A stretch of 10,000 nt of DNA from Penaeus vannamei. Lineage: Eukaryota; Arthropoda; Malacostraca; Decapoda; Penaeidae. The notes below the pieces were generated by a model. That model was not told the origin of the DNA and did no database searches. It saw only the letters and a program-made list of their open reading frames with translations. The position numbers and the translations under genes were made by a program. The stretch is taken from the NCBI RefSeq assembly GCF_042767895.1, contig NC_091558.1, positions 5,979,889 to 5,989,888 on the forward strand, in the 5' to 3' direction. This document shows positions 7,068-10,000 of the stretch, piece after piece (position 1 is the stretch's first letter; each line of letters starts with the position of its first letter).

Positions 7068-7106
<39 letters not shown>
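7055..7106. repeat. (AAT)n microsatellite
   Basis: About 16 AAT units with one ATG interruption near 7066. The minus strand reads as poly-isoleucine, which is an artefact. Confidence 0.97.
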
Positions 7107-7107
<1 letters not shown>

Positions 7108-7970
7108 TGAAGAAATAAAAAATTAACAACAACAAAAATACAAGAGGGACACAAGATAATGCAGGACTTGATTGCAATTGCAGTCCACCGACTGGAACTT
7201 CCCCCACTTTAAACAATCATTACAACTAATTACAGAAAAAAAGCTACTAATTACCATCAGCAAATATTCTCTCATCGAAACAATTATGCAATCACTTTCT
7301 TTTGCTTCTGCATTCGAGTTATAAAAAAAGTATCTGTTAAAATAATGTAGAAAATATCATTCGCTCCTGTAAAAAAAAACAACTATGATTTCCACAAAAG
7401 CATTCAACTGCTAATTATTCTCGAACACCAGATTTATTAATCCTCTCGTTGCCGATTTCTCGTTATCTATGAGATACGAAATGTTAAAGAAAAGAAGAGA
7501 ACAAGAAAAGGAAAAGAAATAAGACACAGCTGCGTTTCTATAGCATCCGTCTTTTGTGATTGCATGTTGCCAAGGTGACTCGTACATCGTCCCGGCTGAT
7601 GTCCTTATTTTCAGCATAATCTTCACGTAAGCTTTCAAGTTGTGTGAAGTCAAGGGACACATCGAGATCCTGTTGACATGAATTTATAATAAGAACGTAT
7701 AAAGGCGAATTATTCTTTTTCAGCAACTACATGGTTCACATATATAATATTCATACGACTGGCATCTCTAAAAATATAAGAAACAACAAATCTGATAGAA
7801 CACATTTGTTCATCATCCTTCCTCGCCTCTCCCAGGGTATAAAAAAATCAGATTTTCTTCGATTCCACCCACCAACAACCCGCGAATAATCCCACAAGGT
7901 CGTTTATACATATATAAGACAAACCAAAATCACCTCTTCAGGATCCCGTTCACAAAAATTCGGTTTATCC
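7107..7970. other. AT-rich, no supported gene
   Basis: About 860 bases with short A runs (for example 7371-7379) and an A/G-rich run at 7488-7520. Minus-strand frames at 7411-7662 and 7538-7726 have no recognised motif, and I find no splice pairs or promoter to support them. Nothing else is visible. Confidence 0.45.
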
Positions 7971-7973
7971 AGA

Positions 7974-8006
7974 CCCCCCCTCCCCACCCCCCACCCCCCA
8001 TCCCCC
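7974..8006 (-). other. G-quadruplex motif on minus strand
   Basis: Five C runs of 7, 4, 6, 6 and 5 bases are separated by one or two bases (T, A, A, AT). On the minus strand this is G5, G6, G6, G4 and G7 with very short loops, well above the usual G3 with 1-7-base-loop definition. The plus strand could form an i-motif. Confidence 0.7.
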
Positions 8007-8013
8007 AAAAAAA

Positions 8014-8028
8014 GAGAGAGAGAGAGAG
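8014..8028. repeat. Short (GA)n tract
   Basis: GA dinucleotides are flanked by A7 and A9 runs directly after the C-run block, giving a switch from pyrimidine-rich to purine-rich on the plus strand. Confidence 0.85.
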
Positions 8029-8049
8029 AAAAAAAAATCAGCACTCATC

Positions 8050-8070
8050 ATCCTCTCCTCCTCTCCTCCA
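8050..8070. repeat. CTCCT-type pyrimidine repeat
   Basis: Irregular CTC, CTCCT units form part of a longer pyrimidine-rich stretch that ends in the acceptor-like site at 8115. Confidence 0.7.
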
Positions 8071-8115
8071 ATCCTCCCCATTCACGAAAGCTAATCCATT
8101 TCCTCCGTCTCTTAG

Positions 8116-8430
8116 AAAACCTCCAGTCAATCTCTCCTCCGCGATTCAACCCTTTTCGCCGGCACATCACCTCGCCAGTATGGCAATATGGCAACGCTAA
8201 CGAAACGCCGGCCATCGCGAAGACGACGCCGCCCCACGCTGCATCAGTTCGCTGCAGCCGCCACCAACCTCTCGACTCCAGTGTTAATTTTGTTTGTAGA
8301 TATATATATTTATTCATGTTTTTCTCTCTCTCCCCTTTCCCCTACCCCAAATTGTTGCATAGCGGGGGAAACTTGTGACGGGATGGGGTGGATGTGTTCA
8401 ACATGTGACCGGAGCGAACAACCCCGTCCT
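8116..8430 (+). CDS. Candidate coding exon, unknown protein
   Basis: The left edge is an acceptor-like site: CTAAT branch-like sequence near 8090, a pyrimidine tract, then TTAG ending at 8115. The right edge is GTAAGT at 8431-8436, a consensus donor. The frame is open for all 105 codons between them; its upstream stop is the acceptor TAG itself, and it stays open to TGA at 8503-8505. An internal ATG at 8188 has A at -3 and G at +4. From that Met the peptide has a basic run at residues 6-15 (mostly R), a hydrophobic stretch at about 32-47 and six Cys (44, 56, 57, 63, 70, 73), including a CxxC. Part of the hydrophobic stretch comes from an AT-dinucleotide-like run, which argues against coding. 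I do not recognise a family. Confidence 0.2.
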
Positions 8431-8790
8431 GTAAGTGTCAAATCATATGAACAGCCGGGAAAGGCGAATCATTGTACACACATTCTTTCTCCCAAAATAC
8501 TGTGACTCAGCCTTGAAATTATTCATCATCACGCTTCCAGACAAAAAAACGTTACAAATACTATGTGAAAATGACGAAGCTTTCGTGACTTCAGACAAGA
8601 ATCGGAGAAAAAAGGAATTCTTTAAAGAGGCAACCACTTGCCCGTAACGCACACATCACGACCCTTACCCTAACAGAATATAATTTTTTGTGTGTAGTTT
8701 ACTTAACTGCCATTCATCATTTAAGGCACTCGTACCTGCATTATCATGCAGAGCTGTAAATCTTGAATATCTTTCTGAACTGCGTGACAC
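8431..8790. other. No gene seen
   Basis: Overlapping short frames occur on both strands at 8435-8652 (70 and 69 residues) without ATG context, motif or splice support. The sequence is otherwise mixed. Confidence 0.45.
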
Positions 8791-8965
8791 ACACTCTCTC
8801 TCTCTGTACGTGTAAGTATGTGTGCATGCGCGCGCGCGCGTGTGTGTGTTCCTGCATGCGTGCGCGCGTGTAAGAGAGAGATGTGTGGGAATGAGTGTGT
8901 ATGTACAAGCGTCTGCTCGTTCATGCATGTATTCGTTCGTGTGCGGGTGCGTGCGTGTACATGCC
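8791..8965. repeat. TG/CG-rich interrupted microsatellite
   Basis: CA, CT, TG, CG and GA dinucleotide runs are mixed with TGCATGCG-type words. Positions 8816-8849 alternate purine and pyrimidine strictly, with a (CG)-rich core, making a good Z-DNA candidate. Minus-strand frames rich in H, T and R are artefacts. Confidence 0.85.
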
Positions 8966-9084
8966 TCCATGTAGTTATTGAAGTTTGACGATCAAATCAC
9001 GTGGGTGTCGAGCTTGGATAATCTAAACCGGACATTTTTACGAGTGCGAACTGCGAAAATTAATAGAAACGTCTCTGCCTCTAT

Positions 9085-9275
9085 TGACGAAGGCGAGTGC
9101 AACGCCACCCCGGACGACGGCAGGGAGAGGCCGGTCGCCACAGACCCTCCCGACGGCAGTGTTTCGCCGTGGAGGGAGCCCCGAGCGCCCGAGCCACGCC
9201 GGGTGTGGACTACCGCTCGGCCACTCGCTGTTTTGCCGGCGTCTCGCAGGATCCTGGACCACAAAGGCTCCGGCC
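9085..9275. other. CpG-rich patch with hairpin
   Basis: GC-rich sequence keeps all three plus-strand frames open because stop codons are rare in such composition; none begins with ATG in good context. A hairpin lies at 9145-9176: CCCTCC and ACGGC pair with GCCGT and GGAGGG, with a two-base bulge and an eight-base loop. It could be a regulatory island or part of an exon; the sequence does not decide. Confidence 0.45.
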
Positions 9276-9287
9276 CAACAAAAACAA

Positions 9288-9307
9288 AACAACCATCACG
9301 GGTTGTT
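9288..9307. repeat. Small perfect inverted repeat
   Basis: AACAACC (9288-9294) and GGTTGTT (9301-9307) form a seven-base stem with a six-base loop. No T run follows, and the host is probably eukaryotic, so it is not called a terminator. Confidence 0.6.
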
Positions 9308-9562
9308 AAGCAGAAATTGCCTTCCTTTTCTACAAGCTAAAGTTTGGTAGTGGAATGACGTCGCTAAAGAAAACCCGGAGCGCCGAAAAAACGAGACCAA
9401 TTATGGGACCACCGCCGCGTAGGGGAGGCATCAAGCTGCTTCCCAAGAGATAAACACAAAGGACGTCTTGCTGCTGATCTCCAACGGCAACACTTAAAAA
9501 GCAGGAAGGAGAAGGGAAAAAAAAGTTCAGCAAAAGTTCAATAAGCCTTCAGTAAAATTTAG
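9308..9562. other. No gene seen
   Basis: Mixed sequence. The only detail is a direct repeat of AAAAGTTCA at 9521-9529 and 9532-9540. Confidence 0.5.
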
Positions 9563-9579
9563 GGGGCGGGAAATTCAAA
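9563..9579. promoter_or_regulatory. GC box / E2F / CHR-like composite
   Basis: GGGGCGGG (9563-9570) is a GC box. GCGGGAAA (9566-9573) is an exact E2F consensus on the minus strand. TTCAAA (9574-9579) is TTTGAA in reverse, a CHR core, directly adjoining. No TATA box or credible exon is seen nearby. Confidence 0.25.
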
Positions 9580-9721
9580 TGGCACCACACTGGGAAATCT
9601 TTAGAGTAAAATGAAGGAAGAGAATAATCACCAGATGTCTCTTTTCGTCAAAACGGAATTGGGTGTTAGCAACGAATCACAGTAAGTTCAGCTCCAGATA
9701 ATGTAGTCAATGCCTCAAAAA
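9580..9721. other. No gene seen
   Basis: Short AT-rich stretch without frames or repeats of note. Confidence 0.5.
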
Positions 9722-9817
9722 TATGAATAAATAATAATAAATAAATAAATAGATAAATAAATAAAAACTAAAATAAAATACAAATAAATAATCAAATAAA
9801 CAATAAAATAAATAAAA
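9722..9817. repeat. Degenerate (AAAT)n microsatellite
   Basis: AAAT tetramers with AAT, AGAT and CAAAT interruptions, older-looking than the copy near 5.35 kb. The minus strand reads as an F/L/Y-rich frame, which is an artefact. Confidence 0.93.
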
Positions 9818-9855
9818 GCACAAACCAAAAACAAAGACAAACATAAGTAACCAAA

Positions 9856-9895
9856 GACACACACACACACAAATACTTACACACACACTCACACC
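9856..9895. repeat. Interrupted (CA)n tract
   Basis: Two CA runs (about 9857-9871 and 9880-9888) are separated by an AATACTT spacer. Confidence 0.9.
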
Positions 9896-9971
9896 ACAAC
9901 AACACCAAGCGAAGCATACCCGTACACTTCCATTTCCCCGGGTAAACGAAGTGCGAGTTAGCATTCCACCT

Positions 9972-10000
9972 CCCCGCCCCTCCCCCTTCCCCTTCCCCTT
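9972..10000 (-). other. C-run / G-quadruplex motif at window edge
   Basis: C runs of 4, 4, 5, 4 and 4 are separated by G, T, TT and TT, so the minus strand meets the quadruplex definition. The last 18 bases are three CCCCTT units and may continue beyond the window. Confidence 0.65.

Noticed and set aside
8978..9340. 120-residue plus-strand frame through the CpG-rich patch
   Set aside because: It has no ATG, all three plus frames are open over the core because stops are rare in GC-rich DNA, and no acceptor/donor pair of quality frames it.
9983..10000. CCCCTT units as a telomere-like repeat
   Set aside because: Only three units at the window edge, and the arthropod telomere unit is TTAGG. A pyrimidine-rich low-complexity tail is the simpler reading.

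Overview
The window looks like eukaryotic nuclear DNA that is mostly intergenic or intronic. The evidence is very long uninterrupted microsatellites, an AT-rich background with scattered CpG-rich patches, no long open reading frame, no dense or operon-like gene packing and no recognisable protein family. The density and length of dinucleotide tracts ((TA) about 68 units, (TC) about 54 units, a (CA)(TA)(TG) compound) would fit a decapod crustacean such as a penaeid shrimp. That assignment is inference from repeat style only; other arthropods or molluscs are possible. No gene could be identified with confidence.

Layout. Positions 1-560 hold a CA-rich edge, a TATA/initiator-like pair near 256-289 and a short ORF after a splice-acceptor-like site. 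Positions 570-1340 are GC/CpG-rich patches. The best promoter-like cluster lies here: an E2F-consensus octamer at 969, a CDE/CHR-type element at 1190-1204, a near-palindromic E2F site at 1232-1243, a CRE-like imperfect palindrome at 1244-1263 and a TATA box at 1302. Positions 1470-2780 are mixed and A-rich sequence without supported genes. Positions 2786-3255 are a microsatellite block: (AC)n, (AT)n, C16, (TC)n. Positions 3256-5480 are AT-rich and include a purine-rich stretch (3855-4082) and an A-rich stretch ending in (AAAT)n.

Positions 5530-5700 form a compact GC-rich island with three GATAAG and four AGGTCA-type half-sites plus two hairpins. Positions 6102-6282 are a self-complementary (AC)(TA)(TG) microsatellite. 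Positions 6560-6770 hold E2F-, CRE- and YY1-like sites, an ATG and a CAG|GTAAAC donor. A foldback with perfect 23-base arms lies at 6889-6961. Positions 7055-7106 are (AAT)n. A C-run/G-quadruplex motif and a (GA) tract lie at 7974-8034. They precede the best candidate exon (8116-8430), an open frame bounded by an acceptor-like and a GTAAGT donor-like site. Positions 8790-8970 are TG/CG-rich with Z-DNA potential. Positions 9085-9270 are CpG-rich, an E2F/GC-box/CHR-like site lies at 9563-9579, and the window closes with (AAAT)n, (CA)n and a second C-run quadruplex motif.

There is no gene set whose joint action can be described. The material most worth checking is the cell-cycle-type promoter cluster at 0.95-1.34 kb, the GATA/nuclear-receptor half-site island at 5.54-5.70 kb, the 6.9 kb hairpin and the splice-bounded frame at 8.1-8.4 kb. 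All functional readings are inferences from motifs.
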